Assembly (NCBI GenBank): GCA_036397815.1
Contig: DASWIE010000029.1
Span: forward strand, 1 to 20,606
DNA: 20,606 bases
DNA from: DASQFY01 sp036397815
Lineage (GTDB): Bacteria; Chloroflexota; Limnocylindria; QHBO01
Direction of reading: 5' to 3'
Shown here: positions 6,747-14,835 of the stretch, one piece after another
How the letters are laid out: each line of letters starts with the position of its first letter
How positions within the stretch are numbered: the stretch's first letter is position 1
Notes under the pieces: generated by a model
The model's input: only the letters and a program-made list of their open reading frames with translations
What the model was told of the DNA's origin: nothing
Databases searched by the model: none
Made by a program: the position numbers and the translations under genes

Positions 6747-8168
6747 ATGCGCGACGGCGCGCCGCTCGCCATCCAGCTTCCCGCGTCAGTGGCCGCCGTC
6801 CTTGCCGGCCTCGCCGAGATGAACGCCGAGGCCGCCATGGTCGGCGGTTGCGTGCGCGACCTGGTCCGGGGCGAGCAACCGGTCGACTGGGACGTGGCAA
6901 CCTCCGCTCCTCCCGAGGCGGTGGCAGAACGCTTTCCCGGCGCCGCGTGGCAGAACGCCTTCGGCACGGTGACCGTGCTGGCAAATGATGACGGGCCTTC
7001 CGTGGAGGTGACCACCTATCGAGTCGAGGGTGGCTATCGCGATCGCCGTCGTCCCGACCACGTCCGCTGGGGCGGCTCGCTGGTCGAGGACCTGGCGCGC
7101 CGTGACTTCACGATCAACGCCATGGCCTGGTTGCCGACCGATCTGGCGGCCGGCCAGGGCCGCCTGGTCGACCCGCACGGCGGCGCGGCCGACCTGGCAG
7201 CCGGCATGCTGCGCGCGGTCGGGGACCCCGATGCTCGCCTGGAGGAGGACGCCCTGCGCCTGGTGCGCGCGGTGCGCTTCGCGACCCGCTTCGACCTGCG
7301 CCTCGATCCGGCGACCGAGGCCGCGATCGAGCGCCACGCAGGCGCCACGGCGGGGCTCTCCGGCGAGCGAGTCCGCGACGAGCTGCTCCGCATCCTGGCC
7401 GGCTCGGCTCCGCCCTCGCGGGCGCTGCTGCTGATGGAGCGGCTCGGGCTGCTGGCGGTGCTGCTGCCGGAGCTGGCTGCCCTGCGCGGGGTGCCCCAGG
7501 CCAAGGCGCTGCCCGGTGACGCCCTCGACCATTCGCTGCGGGCCGCCGACGCCCTCCCCGCCGACGACCACGTGCTGCGCCTTGCCGGGCTGCTCCACGA
7601 TCTCGGCAAGGCGACGACGCTTGGAGACGGCCACTTCATCGGGCACGAGCGCGACGGCGCCGCGCTCGCCGAGGCGGTGATGCGGCGACTGCGCTCGCCG
7701 CGCGCCGAGATCGCGCGGGTCACGCGGCTGGTGCGGCATCACATGTTCGCCTACACCCAAGCCTGGACCGATGCTGCGGTGCGCCGCTTCGTCAAACGCG
7801 TCGGGCGCGACCTGGTCGATGGCCTGTTCGCGCTGCGCGAGGCCGACAACGTGGCGAGCGGCGCGCGAGAGCCGACCCGCGGCGGCCTGCCCGAGCTCCG
7901 CGTCCGGGTGGCGCGCGTGCTCGCCGACGATCCACTGGAAGCGGGCCAGCTGGCGGTCGACGGCCACGATCTGACCGAGGCGCTCGGCATCGAGCCAGGC
8001 CCGCTCGTCGGCAACCTCCTCGACCGGCTGGTGGAGGCCGTCCTTGACGACCCGACTCTCAACCGGCGGGAGCGGCTGGTCGAGCTGGCGCGTGGCTGGA
8101 TGTCCGAGCCGGTCGCCGGTGACCGGACGCACCGCCAAGCCAGGGACAAGGCGGGAGCATCGGGCTAG
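6747..8168 (+). CDS. cca: CCA-adding enzyme / poly(A) polymerase family tRNA nucleotidyltransferase with HD domain
   Basis: The protein has 473 residues when started at ATG 6747, the first start after the preceding stop that leaves the fold intact; the Shine-Dalgarno is weak. The class II nucleotidyltransferase head has MVGGCVRDLVRG (31-42), the metal-binding carboxylates as DWD (47-49, usually DID/DFD) and RRDFTINAMA (118-127). The neck carries EEDALRLVRAVRFATRF (167-183). A C-terminal HD domain follows (LLHDLGK, His284-Asp285, and VRHHM at about 329-333), which can give phosphatase or phosphodiesterase activity. The expected job is adding or repairing the 3' CCA of tRNAs. A separate poly(A) or A-adding role cannot be excluded by sequence reading. 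Confidence 0.92.
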   Translation: MRDGAPLAIQLPASVAAVLAGLAEMNAEAAMVGGCVRDLVRGEQPVDWDVATSAPPEAVAERFPGAAWQNAFGTVTVLANDDGPSVEVTTYRVEGGYRDRRRPDHVRWGGSLVEDLARRDFTINAMAWLPTDLAAGQGRLVDPHGGAADLAAGMLRAVGDPDARLEEDALRLVRAVRFATRFDLRLDPATEAAIERHAGATAGLSGERVRDELLRILAGSAPPSRALLLMERLGLLAVLLPELAALRGVPQAKALPGDALDHSLRAADALPADDHVLRLAGLLHDLGKATTLGDGHFIGHERDGAALAEAVMRRLRSPRAEIARVTRLVRHHMFAYTQAWTDAAVRRFVKRVGRDLVDGLFALREADNVASGAREPTRGGLPELRVRVARVLADDPLEAGQLAVDGHDLTEALGIEPGPLVGNLLDRLVEAVLDDPTLNRRERLVELARGWMSEPVAGDRTHRQARDKAGASG

Positions 8169-8176
8169 GGCGCTGC

Positions 8177-8182
8177 TACAAT
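8177..8182 (+). promoter_or_regulatory. Putative extended -10 box upstream of the DeoC-like gene
   Basis: TACAAT is preceded by TGC, and lies 70 nt before the preferred ATG and 16 nt before an alternative in-frame GTG at 8199. It begins 8 nt after the cca stop codon. No recognisable -35 element is seen. Confidence 0.4.
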
Positions 8183-8252
8183 CGGCCGTCCAGACAGCGT
8201 GCCGGTCGTGCCCATCCCGAGCCCGGCCCACCAGGGAGGTTCCCACCCCGCG

Positions 8253-9014
8253 ATGACCGCCATCGGGCGTCGAGTTGTGCGGCTCGAACACCGGTTGACG
8301 CGACCGAACGCGTCGCTCGCCGAGCTCGAGGCGGCGGTGGCCCTGGCCCTTGAGCACGACTGCGCCGCCATCACGGTCAGTCCCTGGCTGGTGAAGGCCG
8401 CGAAGCGCGCGCTCGGCCGCTCGCGGCAGCGACTCGGCACGGTGGTCGGCTATCCACACGGTGGCCAGATCCTGGCCGTGAAGGCCTTCGAGGCCAGCAA
8501 GGCGCTGGAGCAGGGGGCGAACCAGATCGACTTCGTCCTGAACGGCGGGGCCCTCGTCTCCGGCGAGGACGAGGTCGTCTACAACGACATGCTGGCCGTG
8601 ATCGACATGGCGCACTCCGCGCTGGCCGTGGTGGGGGTGATCGTCGAGGCCGAGCCGCTCGACGGCGACCTGCTGCGCAAGGCCTGCCGCCTCGCCGAGC
8701 GGGCCGGCGCTGACTACGTGGTGACGTCTCCCGGCGAGGCTCCAGCCCGTCGTACCGTTCAGCGCACCGGCGTGCTGCGCGACAGCGTCGGGCCCCGCGT
8801 CCAGGTCAAGGCCTCCGGCCGCTTCCGGACCCTGGCCGACGTGCGCGCCGCGGCCTCGGCCGGCGCATCGCTCATCTCCGCGTCCTTCAGCCCGGAGCTG
8901 GCGCAGGGAGCCGGCGAGTCGTTTGCGCCCGCCTCCGGGACAGGGTCGGCCCCGATGCCGGTCAGCGTCTCCAGCGCGCCACGGGGGCGCGCGGTCGGGT
9001 CGCGGGCCGGCTGA
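8253..9014 (+). CDS. DeoC/deoxyribose-phosphate aldolase family protein lacking the Schiff-base lysine
   Basis: The protein has 253 residues from ATG 8253; GGAGGT lies 12 nt upstream. An in-frame GTG at 8199 is possible but adds a segment without family features. The barrel pattern of 2-deoxyribose-5-phosphate aldolase is clear: GTVVGYPHGGQ (62-72), KAFEASKALEQGANQIDFVLNGGAL with Asp93, AERAGADYV, and VKASGRFRTLADV with Lys186, followed by AGASLISAS. However, the motif FVKTSTG that carries the catalytic lysine reads YVVTSPG, so Val157 stands where the Schiff-base lysine should be, and the usual CVNP near residue 43 reads TVSP. It is therefore probably not a normal aldolase. The tail beyond residue 215 is Ser/Ala/Pro-rich. 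It lies between cca and galE. Confidence 0.8.
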   Translation: MTAIGRRVVRLEHRLTRPNASLAELEAAVALALEHDCAAITVSPWLVKAAKRALGRSRQRLGTVVGYPHGGQILAVKAFEASKALEQGANQIDFVLNGGALVSGEDEVVYNDMLAVIDMAHSALAVVGVIVEAEPLDGDLLRKACRLAERAGADYVVTSPGEAPARRTVQRTGVLRDSVGPRVQVKASGRFRTLADVRAAASAGASLISASFSPELAQGAGESFAPASGTGSAPMPVSVSSAPRGRAVGSRAG

Positions 9015-9040
9015 GCGAAGGTCGCTGAGGAGGTCGAGGA

Positions 9041-10135
9041 TTGCGCATCCTGGTCGTCGGCGGCGCCGGCTACGTGGGCTCCACCAGCGTCGAGGCCTTC
9101 GTGGAGGCCGGACACGAGGTGACCGTCTTCGACGACCTCTCCACCGGGCACGCGGCGGCTGTCTCCAAGCCCGCCCGCCTGGTGCGCGGCACGATCCAGG
9201 ACCGCGCCCGACTGGCTTCGGTGCTGCGCGAGGAGCGCATCGAGGCGGTGCTGCACTGCGCCGCCAAGTCGCTGGTCGGCGAGAGCATGGACGACCCGGC
9301 CCTCTACTACCGCCACAACGTCTCCGGCGGGGTGGCGATGCTCGAGGCGATGCGCGACACCGGCGTCACGCGGCTCGTCTACTCCTCGACCGCCGCTGTT
9401 TACGGTGAGCCCCGGCGGGTGCCGATCGCGGAGGCCGACCGCACCGAGCCGATCAACCCGTACGGCGCCACCAAGCTGGCCTTCGAGGGCGCCATGCGCT
9501 GGTTCGCGGCCGCGCACGACTTCCGGGCCATCAGCCTGCGCTACTTCAACGTCGCCGGCGCGACCGGCCGCAACGGCGAGGATCACGAGCCCGAGACTCA
9601 CCTGATGCCGCTCGTCCTGCGGGTAGCGGCCGGCGAGGCGAGCCACGTCCAGATCTTCGGCCAGGACTACTCAACCCCGGACGGCACCTGCATCCGCGAC
9701 TTCATCCACGTCCGCGACCTGGCCGCCGGACACCTCCTTGCGCTCGAGGCGACGGGCGATACGGATCCTTCGCTGGAGGTCTACAACCTCGGCTCGGCGG
9801 CCGGCTTCAGCGTCCGTGAAGTAGTGGAGGCGGCGCGCAAGGTCACCGGGCGCGCCATCCCGGCCCGGGTCGTGAAGCGGCGCCTCGGCGACCCACCCGT
9901 CCTGGTCGCCTCCTCCCGCCGAGCGCGCCGTGAGCTCGGCTGGCAGCCGCAGCACTCCAAGCTGGAGGAGATGCTGGCCGACGCCTGGGGCTGGCGCCTG
10001 GTTCACCCCAACGGCTACGCCCGCCCGGCCAGGACCGATGGCCCCGTCGCCATGCCGGTGGACGTGGCGGCGTCCGGCGCGAGCAGCGGCCAGCCGGAGC
10101 GCGCGTCGCGCGCCGGTGCGGGGGCATCCGCCTAG
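9041..10135 (+). CDS. galE: UDP-glucose 4-epimerase (GalE-type extended SDR)
   Basis: The protein has 364 residues. It interconverts UDP-glucose and UDP-galactose with tightly bound NAD+, supplying sugar nucleotides for cell-surface glycans. Seen: the Rossmann motif GGAGYVG (7-13), DDLSTGH (31-37), the acceptor region SSTAAVYGEP (115-124), the catalytic YxxxK as Tyr141-Lys145 (NPYGATK), and LRYFNVAGA with the downstream IFGxDYSTPDGTCIRDFIHVRDLA segment typical of GalE. The start is TTG 9041, supported by GAGGAGGTCGAGGA directly upstream. The last 35 residues are an Ala/Ser-rich tail without family counterpart. It lies 26 bp after the DeoC-like gene and converges with zur, leaving a single base between the stop codons. 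Confidence 0.93.
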   Translation: MRILVVGGAGYVGSTSVEAFVEAGHEVTVFDDLSTGHAAAVSKPARLVRGTIQDRARLASVLREERIEAVLHCAAKSLVGESMDDPALYYRHNVSGGVAMLEAMRDTGVTRLVYSSTAAVYGEPRRVPIAEADRTEPINPYGATKLAFEGAMRWFAAAHDFRAISLRYFNVAGATGRNGEDHEPETHLMPLVLRVAAGEASHVQIFGQDYSTPDGTCIRDFIHVRDLAAGHLLALEATGDTDPSLEVYNLGSAAGFSVREVVEAARKVTGRAIPARVVKRRLGDPPVLVASSRRARRELGWQPQHSKLEEMLADAWGWRLVHPNGYARPARTDGPVAMPVDVAASGASSGQPERASRAGAGASA

Positions 10136-10136
10136 C

Positions 10137-10562
10137 TCAGGCCTCCGCCGCCAGGCAGCGCGCGCAGCGACCGTAGAAGTCGAGCCGCGCGTCATCGATC
10201 TGGAAGCCGGTGTCCGCGGCCACCCGCTCCGCGACGGGGCGGATGTAGGCCTCACCGATCTCCTCGACTCGCCCGCAGACGCTGCAGGCCAGGTGGTGGT
10301 GGTGCTCTGGCTGGCAGGCGACGTAGCCGTAGACGTGGTTCTCCAGCTCCAGGCGCCGCGCCACGCCGGCGTCCACCAGCGCCTCGACGGTGCGAAAGAC
10401 GGTGGCGCGTCCGATGGCTGGCTCGCGCCGGCGCAGTCGCTCCCACAGCTCCTGGGCGGTCAGCTGGCGGCCTGCGGCGGCCAGCGCATCGGCCACCTGC
10501 AGGCGTTGTGGTGTCACGCGCTCGCCGACCGCCCGCAGCCGTGCTGCGATGATGGCGCTCAC
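10137..10562 (-). CDS. zur: Fur-family metalloregulator, probably the zinc regulator Zur
   Basis: The protein has 141 residues, the normal Fur length. The N-terminal winged helix has RVTPQRLQVADAL and the recognition-helix region GRATVFRTVEAL (51-62). The C-terminal metal domain has EHHHHLACSVCG (86-97) with Cys93/Cys96 and a second pair Cys133/Cys136 (CARC), the structural zinc site. Bound to its metal, such a dimer represses uptake genes. It is the last gene of a znuA-znuC-znuB operon and starts with GTG overlapping the permease stop (GTGA), so it is made together with the transporter. Two 7-1-7 operators at the operon promoter are the likely target. Zinc is favoured over iron or manganese because of the partner transporter. 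Confidence 0.88.
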   Translation of the reverse strand: MSAIIAARLRAVGERVTPQRLQVADALAAAGRQLTAQELWERLRRREPAIGRATVFRTVEALVDAGVARRLELENHVYGYVACQPEHHHHLACSVCGRVEEIGEAYIRPVAERVAADTGFQIDDARLDFYGRCARCLAAEA

Positions 10563-11431
10563 TCCGCCGCCCCCAGCGGTGCGCGCCGTGCCTCGACGGG
10601 TGGCCGCCGCCGCGCGAGCAGGCCGCGCCGCGGGCCGGCGACCAGCGCCAGCACGAACACGGCGGTCTGTACGAGCACGATGGTCGCCCCACTGGCGACG
10701 TCCAGCCAGAAGCTGAGGTATAGGCCCAGGACCGATGCGCCGATGGCGATCCCGATGGCCAAGGCCACCAGCCGCCCGAATCGGACGGTCAGCAGCTGTG
10801 CCGCGGCGGGTGGCGTCACCAGCATCGCCACCACCAGCACGATCCCCACCGCCTGCAGGCTGACAACGATGGCCAGCGCCACCAGCGCCAGGAACAGGTA
10901 CTCGAGTCGTTCGACCGGCAGGCCGGAGGCGGCCGCTCCCAGCGGATCAAAGGTTGCGTACAGCAGCTCCTTCCACAGGATCCCGATGGTGACCAGCATG
11001 CCGGTCCCCAGCACCGTCAGGCCGATCAGGTCCGCCGCGCTGATCGCGAGCACGTTGCCGACCAGGAAGGCGAAGAGGTCGCCGACGTAGCCTTGGATCG
11101 TGCTGTACAGGAAGATGCCGAGCGAGAACATGCCGGCGAACAGGACGCCGATGGTGGTGTCCGCCCGCAGCTGGGCGCGCCGTGTGACGAAGCTGATGGC
11201 CAGCGAGGTAGCCACGGCCGCCACCGCAGCCCCGACGTAGTAGGGCGCGCCGACGAGATAGGCCACCACCACCCCAGGAAACGCGGCATGGCTGACGGCG
11301 TCGCCGATGAACGCCAGGCCGCGAAGCACGACGAAGGTGCCCACCAGAGCGCAGACCGCGCCGACCATCACGACCGCCAGCAACGAGCGCAGGAAGATGT
11401 CGTACTGAAGCGGCTCGAGGAGGAGGTCCAT
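10559..11431 (-). CDS. znuB: Zinc/manganese ABC transporter permease (ZnuB-like)
   Basis: The protein has 290 residues from ATG 11431; GAGGAGG-type bases in the region come from the coding strand, so the start rests on family fit (MDLLLEPLQYDIFLRSLLAVVMVG). It is an ABC-3 family membrane permease with about seven to eight hydrophobic helices. The conserved GDAVSHAAFPGVVVAYL (about 43-59) is the family signature, and LQAVGIVLVVAMLVTPPAAAQLL is the typical late segment. It forms the membrane channel through which the metal delivered by ZnuA is pumped, powered by ZnuC. Two bases separate it from the ATPase gene. The C-terminus is Arg-rich and cytoplasmic. Confidence 0.93.
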   Translation of the reverse strand: MDLLLEPLQYDIFLRSLLAVVMVGAVCALVGTFVVLRGLAFIGDAVSHAAFPGVVVAYLVGAPYYVGAAVAAVATSLAISFVTRRAQLRADTTIGVLFAGMFSLGIFLYSTIQGYVGDLFAFLVGNVLAISAADLIGLTVLGTGMLVTIGILWKELLYATFDPLGAAASGLPVERLEYLFLALVALAIVVSLQAVGIVLVVAMLVTPPAAAQLLTVRFGRLVALAIGIAIGASVLGLYLSFWLDVASGATIVLVQTAVFVLALVAGPRRGLLARRRPPVEARRAPLGAAE

Positions 11432-11433
11432 GG

Positions 11434-12306
11434 CTACTCGCGCTCGCCTTCGTGGAAGTGGCGCTCCTGCGCGGGCGGTTCGTCGTGGTGATGGGCGTCG
11501 TCCAGGATCACGCGGCCGCCCTCGAGCATCAGCAGGTGGCCGCCGTAGGCCCGAGCCAGCACCTCGGTGTCGAGCGCGATCGAGGCCGGGCCGTCGGCCA
11601 CGATCGTCCGATTCACGGCCACCACTCGCTGGAAGCACTGCGCCGCACACGCGAGGTCGTGGGTCGAGGCGATCACCGTGCGGCCACGGCCCGCCTCGTC
11701 CCGGAGCAGGTCCATGATCTCGTCCTGGGTGGTGGCGTCGATCGCGGTCACCGGCTCGTCGAGCAGGAACAGTTCGGCGTCCGAGGCGAGGGCGCGGGCC
11801 AGGAAGACGCGCCGTCGCTGGCCACCTGACAGGGAACCGATCTGTCGATCGGCGACATCGGTCATCCGTACCTTTGCCAGCGCCTCGCGCACGGCGAGGG
11901 CGTCCTGGCGCCCAGGCCGGCGAAACGGGCCGAGCAGCGGGTAGCGGCCCATCATGACGACCTGGTCGACCGCCACCGGGAAGTGCCAGTCGACCAGCTC
12001 GGCCTGGGGGACGTACGCGATCCGGCGCCCGACCTGGCCGGGAGGCTGCCCGAAGACGCGGACCTCTCCCCGCCAGGGCTTGAGGAGGCCAGCCATCAGC
12101 TTGAGCAGGGTGCTCTTGCCCGCTCCGTTGGGCCCTACCACCGCCACCAGAGAGCCGGCGCTCACCTCCAGCGAGACGTGCTCCACGGCGGGTGTCTCCC
12201 CGTAGGAGGCCGACACGTCACGCAGCGAGACGACGGTTGGCCCGGCCTTCCCCGCCGACACGGCCTGCCCGTCGGGCGGCACGCTCAGGTGAGTTCCGGC
12301 CGTCAT
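11434..12306 (-). CDS. znuC: Zinc/manganese ABC transporter ATP-binding protein (ZnuC-like)
   Basis: The protein has 290 residues from ATG 12306; a further upstream in-frame start would run into znuA. The ATPase core shows Walker A GPNGAGKST (58-66), Q-loop YVPQ (98-101), signature LSGGQ (159-163), Walker B LFLLDEPVTAID (179-190) and the switch histidine STHDL (about His216). It hydrolyses ATP on the inner face of the membrane to drive metal uptake. The last 22 residues are unusually rich in His and acidic residues (DDAHHHDEPP...HFHEGE), a possible cytoplasmic metal-sensing or buffering tail. It follows znuA after 4 bp and precedes znuB by 2 bp. Confidence 0.94.
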   Translation of the reverse strand: MTAGTHLSVPPDGQAVSAGKAGPTVVSLRDVSASYGETPAVEHVSLEVSAGSLVAVVGPNGAGKSTLLKLMAGLLKPWRGEVRVFGQPPGQVGRRIAYVPQAELVDWHFPVAVDQVVMMGRYPLLGPFRRPGRQDALAVREALAKVRMTDVADRQIGSLSGGQRRRVFLARALASDAELFLLDEPVTAIDATTQDEIMDLLRDEAGRGRTVIASTHDLACAAQCFQRVVAVNRTIVADGPASIALDTEVLARAYGGHLLMLEGGRVILDDAHHHDEPPAQERHFHEGERE

Positions 12307-12310
12307 CGGA

Positions 12311-13231
12311 TCATTCTTGCAGGGCAGCGGCGATGCGCTCAACGTCCCACCGAATGATCGCCTCATAGCTGTCCTGCGGCGCCGGTCCCACGGAGTCGCT
12401 GTACAGGTCGGAGACCACTTGCACGCCCGTCTCGTCGGCGATCCGCTCGGCCAGGCCGCCGGGAAACTGCGCTTCCGACAGGATGGCGCTCACCCCCGTC
12501 TCCCGGATCGCGTCGATCAGGTCAGCGATCTCGCCGACGCTCGGATCCTGGCCAGGGACCTCGATCACGGTGCCGACGAGCTCCAGGCCGTACGCATCCG
12601 CGAAGTAGGGGAAGGCGTCGTGCAGCGACACGACCCGGCGCGACTCGGCCGGTACCGCCCCGAGCTGCTCCCGCGCCCAGGTGTCGAGCTCATCCAGGGC
12701 GGCGAGGTACATGTCGCCGCGCCCCCGGTACCCATCGGCCCCGTCGGGGTCGACCTCGCTGAGCTCGGCCACCACGCGCTCCACGTAGCCGGCCGCGTAG
12801 CGCACATTGAGCCAGAGGTGCGGGTTGATGGCCGTTTCGCCGGCGTGACCATCCTCTGCCTCGCCTTGCAGGTAGACGGCGCCCGGCAGGTCCTCGGCCA
12901 GGCGCACGACCGGCGCCTTCGATCCGGCCTGGCCGACTAGGTCGATCACCCAGTCGTCGAGCCCGAGCCCGTTCATGAAGACCAGGTCGGCATCGGTGAA
13001 CGCAGTGACGTCCGACGGTCGCGGGTCGAAGGTGTGCACCTCGCCCCCGGCGGGGACCAGGGAACGGACCTCCACTCGTTCGCCGCCGACCTGCGTCACG
13101 AAGTCGGCATAGATCGTGGTGGTCGCCACCACCTGCACGGCGGCCGGACTGCCGCTCCCAGCCGGCGATCCGCAGGCCGCCACGGCCAGGCCCAACGCGA
13201 GGGGGATGGCAATCCCGAGGGTCGGGCGCAT
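12311..13231 (-). CDS. znuA: Zinc-binding lipoprotein of the ABC transporter (ZnuA/TroA-like)
   Basis: The protein has 306 residues. A signal peptide ends in the lipobox LAVAAC with the lipidated Cys20, so the protein is anchored to the outer face of the membrane. It is a cluster A-I (cluster 9) metal receptor: ligands by alignment to the family are His66 (GGEVHTFDP), His138 (INPHLW), His204 (SLHDAFPYF) and Asp279 (LYSDSVG). A His rather than Glu in the third position is typical of zinc-type receptors such as TroA/ZnuA, whereas the manganese-type PsaA carries Glu. The His-rich loop before NPHLW is short (GEAEDGHAGE). It is the first gene of the operon, with promoter and operators just upstream. 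Confidence 0.94.
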   Translation of the reverse strand: MRPTLGIAIPLALGLAVAACGSPAGSGSPAAVQVVATTTIYADFVTQVGGERVEVRSLVPAGGEVHTFDPRPSDVTAFTDADLVFMNGLGLDDWVIDLVGQAGSKAPVVRLAEDLPGAVYLQGEAEDGHAGETAINPHLWLNVRYAAGYVERVVAELSEVDPDGADGYRGRGDMYLAALDELDTWAREQLGAVPAESRRVVSLHDAFPYFADAYGLELVGTVIEVPGQDPSVGEIADLIDAIRETGVSAILSEAQFPGGLAERIADETGVQVVSDLYSDSVGPAPQDSYEAIIRWDVERIAAALQE

Positions 13232-13260
13232 CGGTGCTTCGGCCTTCCACTGGATGGATG

Positions 13261-13303
13261 TGAGACTGAGTCTCGGTGTGTCAGGAGATGATACTCAGTC
13301 TCG
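13261..13303. promoter_or_regulatory. Two Fur/Zur-type operators (7-1-7 boxes)
   Basis: Two near-identical dyads occur: TGAGACTGAGTCTCG (13261-13275, perfect inner palindrome GAGACT-G-AGTCTC) and TGATACTCAGTCTCG (13289-13303). Both fit the Fur-family 7-1-7 layout and their centres are 28 bp apart. The second covers the -10 box of the znuA promoter and the first lies just downstream of it, so binding would block transcription. Zur from the same operon is the likely ligand-dependent repressor. Confidence 0.75.
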
Positions 13304-13315
13304 CCTGGAGGTCAA
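13288..13315 (-). promoter_or_regulatory. Promoter of the znuA-znuC-znuB-zur operon
   Basis: On the minus strand TTGACC (13310-13315) and TATCAT (13288-13293) are separated by 16 bp. The -10 box is buried in the second Fur/Zur-type operator. Confidence 0.65.
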
Positions 13316-13370
13316 GTGGGCCGCTCCGTGGTACGATCGAGCGAACTCCAGGTGTAAATAGAGAGACCGT

Positions 13371-14657
13371 TTGCCAGAGATCGAATCCTCCGCGGCGCGC
13401 CGCCGCACCCGCCCCGCGCGCCGCCGCAACCAGACGACCGCCCCAGAACGCGACACGAACGGCGCCGCCTTCGACGCCCCCGAGGATCCCGCCTTCCTCG
13501 CCGCGGTGCAGGCCGCGCAGCGGGGTCACCGCTTCGGCGAGATCGACCTACCGGTCACCATCGCGCGCGCCATCGAGAAGATGGGCTTCGTGGAGCCGAC
13601 CGAGGTGCAGGCCCGCGCTATCGGTCCATTGCGGGCTGGCAAGGACCTCATCGGCCAGGCGCAGACGGGCACCGGCAAGACCGCGGCCTTCGGCATCCCG
13701 ATCGTCGAGAAGGTGGACTCCACCGCCCGCCACGTGCAGGCGCTGGTGCTGACCCCGACCCGCGAGCTGTGCGTGCAGGTCACCGAGGAGATCCGCCGGA
13801 TCGGCGCGTTCCGCAACGTGACGGCGGTGGCGATCTACGGCGGCTCGAGCATGGAGCGGCAGATCGCCGGACTCAAGCGCGGCACCCCGGTGGTGGTCGG
13901 CACACCCGGTCGCGTGCTCGACCTGATCCGTCGCGGCGAGCTGCGGCTCGACCAGGTGCGCACCGTCATCCTGGACGAGGCCGACCGGATGCTCGACATG
14001 GGCTTCATCGTCGACGTCGAGACGATCCTGTCGCGCTGTCCCCGCCAGCGCCAGACGGCGCTCTTCAGCGCCACGATGCCGTACGCCATCCTGCGCATCT
14101 GTGATCGCTTCATGGACCGAAACGCCGAGCACATCGTGGTGCGCCCTGAGATGCGGACGGTCGAGACCGTCCGCCAGCTCGTCTACTTCGTGGCGGAGCA
14201 GGACAAGGTGCGCGCCCTCCTGGAATTGACCGATGGGTTCGGGTTCGATCGGCTCCTCGTCTTCCGCCACACCCAGATCGGGGTGGACCGATTGGCCGCC
14301 ACCCTGGCTCGGCGCGGCAAGAACGTGGCGGCACTGCACGGCGGCCTGTCGCAGCGGGAGCGCGATAGGACGCTGGCCGATTTCCGGTCCGGCAAAATCC
14401 GCTTCCTGGTCGCCACCAACGTGGCGAGCCGCGGACTGGACATCACCGACCTGCCATACGTCCTCTCCTACGACCTGCCGGAGGATGCGGACACCTACGT
14501 GCACCGCGTCGGGCGGACCGCCAGGGCGGGCAAGGAGGGGACCGCCATCACTTTCGTCGGGGAGTGGGACCTGGACGCCTGGGAGCAGATCCGGGAGCAG
14601 GTCGGCGCGGAGATCGAGGAGGGCCATCTCTCCCTCTACGACGGAGCCCCCGGCTAG
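13371..14657 (+). CDS. DEAD-box RNA helicase
   Basis: A compact 428-residue ATP-dependent RNA helicase. An Arg-rich N-terminus (10-20) precedes the Q motif region (FGEIDLP...GFVEPTEVQ, 55-80). Motif I AQTGTGKT is at 97-104, Ia PTRELCVQV at 129-137, Ib TPGR at 178-181, II DEAD at 202-205, III SAT at 234-236, V VATNVASRGLDI at 347-358 and VI HRVGRTARAG at 378-387. There is no long C-terminal extension, so RNA specificity must come from partners or the short basic N-terminus. The start is TTG 13371, the first possible start after an in-frame TAG at 13358; GAGAGA lies 4 nt upstream. Possible -10 box: TACGAT at 13332-13337. The control region is shared with the divergent zinc operon. Confidence 0.94.
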   Translation: MPEIESSAARRRTRPARRRNQTTAPERDTNGAAFDAPEDPAFLAAVQAAQRGHRFGEIDLPVTIARAIEKMGFVEPTEVQARAIGPLRAGKDLIGQAQTGTGKTAAFGIPIVEKVDSTARHVQALVLTPTRELCVQVTEEIRRIGAFRNVTAVAIYGGSSMERQIAGLKRGTPVVVGTPGRVLDLIRRGELRLDQVRTVILDEADRMLDMGFIVDVETILSRCPRQRQTALFSATMPYAILRICDRFMDRNAEHIVVRPEMRTVETVRQLVYFVAEQDKVRALLELTDGFGFDRLLVFRHTQIGVDRLAATLARRGKNVAALHGGLSQRERDRTLADFRSGKIRFLVATNVASRGLDITDLPYVLSYDLPEDADTYVHRVGRTARAGKEGTAITFVGEWDLDAWEQIREQVGAEIEEGHLSLYDGAPG

Positions 14658-14673
14658 GTCTCATCCGTGGGGC

Positions 14674-14834
14674 TGCCACCAGGGGTGGCGTTATGACCAT
14701 CGGCGGTCGGCGATTCGGCCTCACGGGCACATTCGATGGTCAGGCTGCCACTGGGAGTGGCATTTCGGCCATCGAACACCGGTTTTCGGCCGCCGCTGCG
14801 CTGCTCGATCGTCGGAATGCCACTCCTGGTGGCA
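14674..14834. repeat. Array 1: three 17-bp palindromes at an exact 72-bp period
   Basis: Palindromes lie at 14674-14690 (TGCCACCAGGGGTGGCG), 14746-14762 (TGCCACTGGGAGTGGCA) and 14818-14834 (TGCCACTCCTGGTGGCA). Each has two 7-bp arms and a 3-nt centre, and the starts are 72 bp apart both times. Each 55-bp spacer carries an inverted pair at fixed offsets: GACCATCG-like bases 4 nt after a palindrome and CGATGGTC-like bases 4 nt before the next. It starts 16 nt past the helicase stop codon. The first hairpin could act as a terminator, but the exact period argues for a repeat family. Confidence 0.85.
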
Positions 14835-14835
14835 A

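Noticed and set aside
6786..8615. Long minus-strand frame (609 codons) opposite cca and the DeoC-like gene
   Set aside because: It runs across two recognisable plus-strand genes and has no family motif; typical high-GC antisense frame.
14674..14834. CRISPR array (regular repeats and spacers)
   Set aside because: Repeats are only 17 bp and vary in the centre and at the ends, spacers are 55 bp and share sequence with one another at fixed columns, there are only three units, and no cas gene is nearby.
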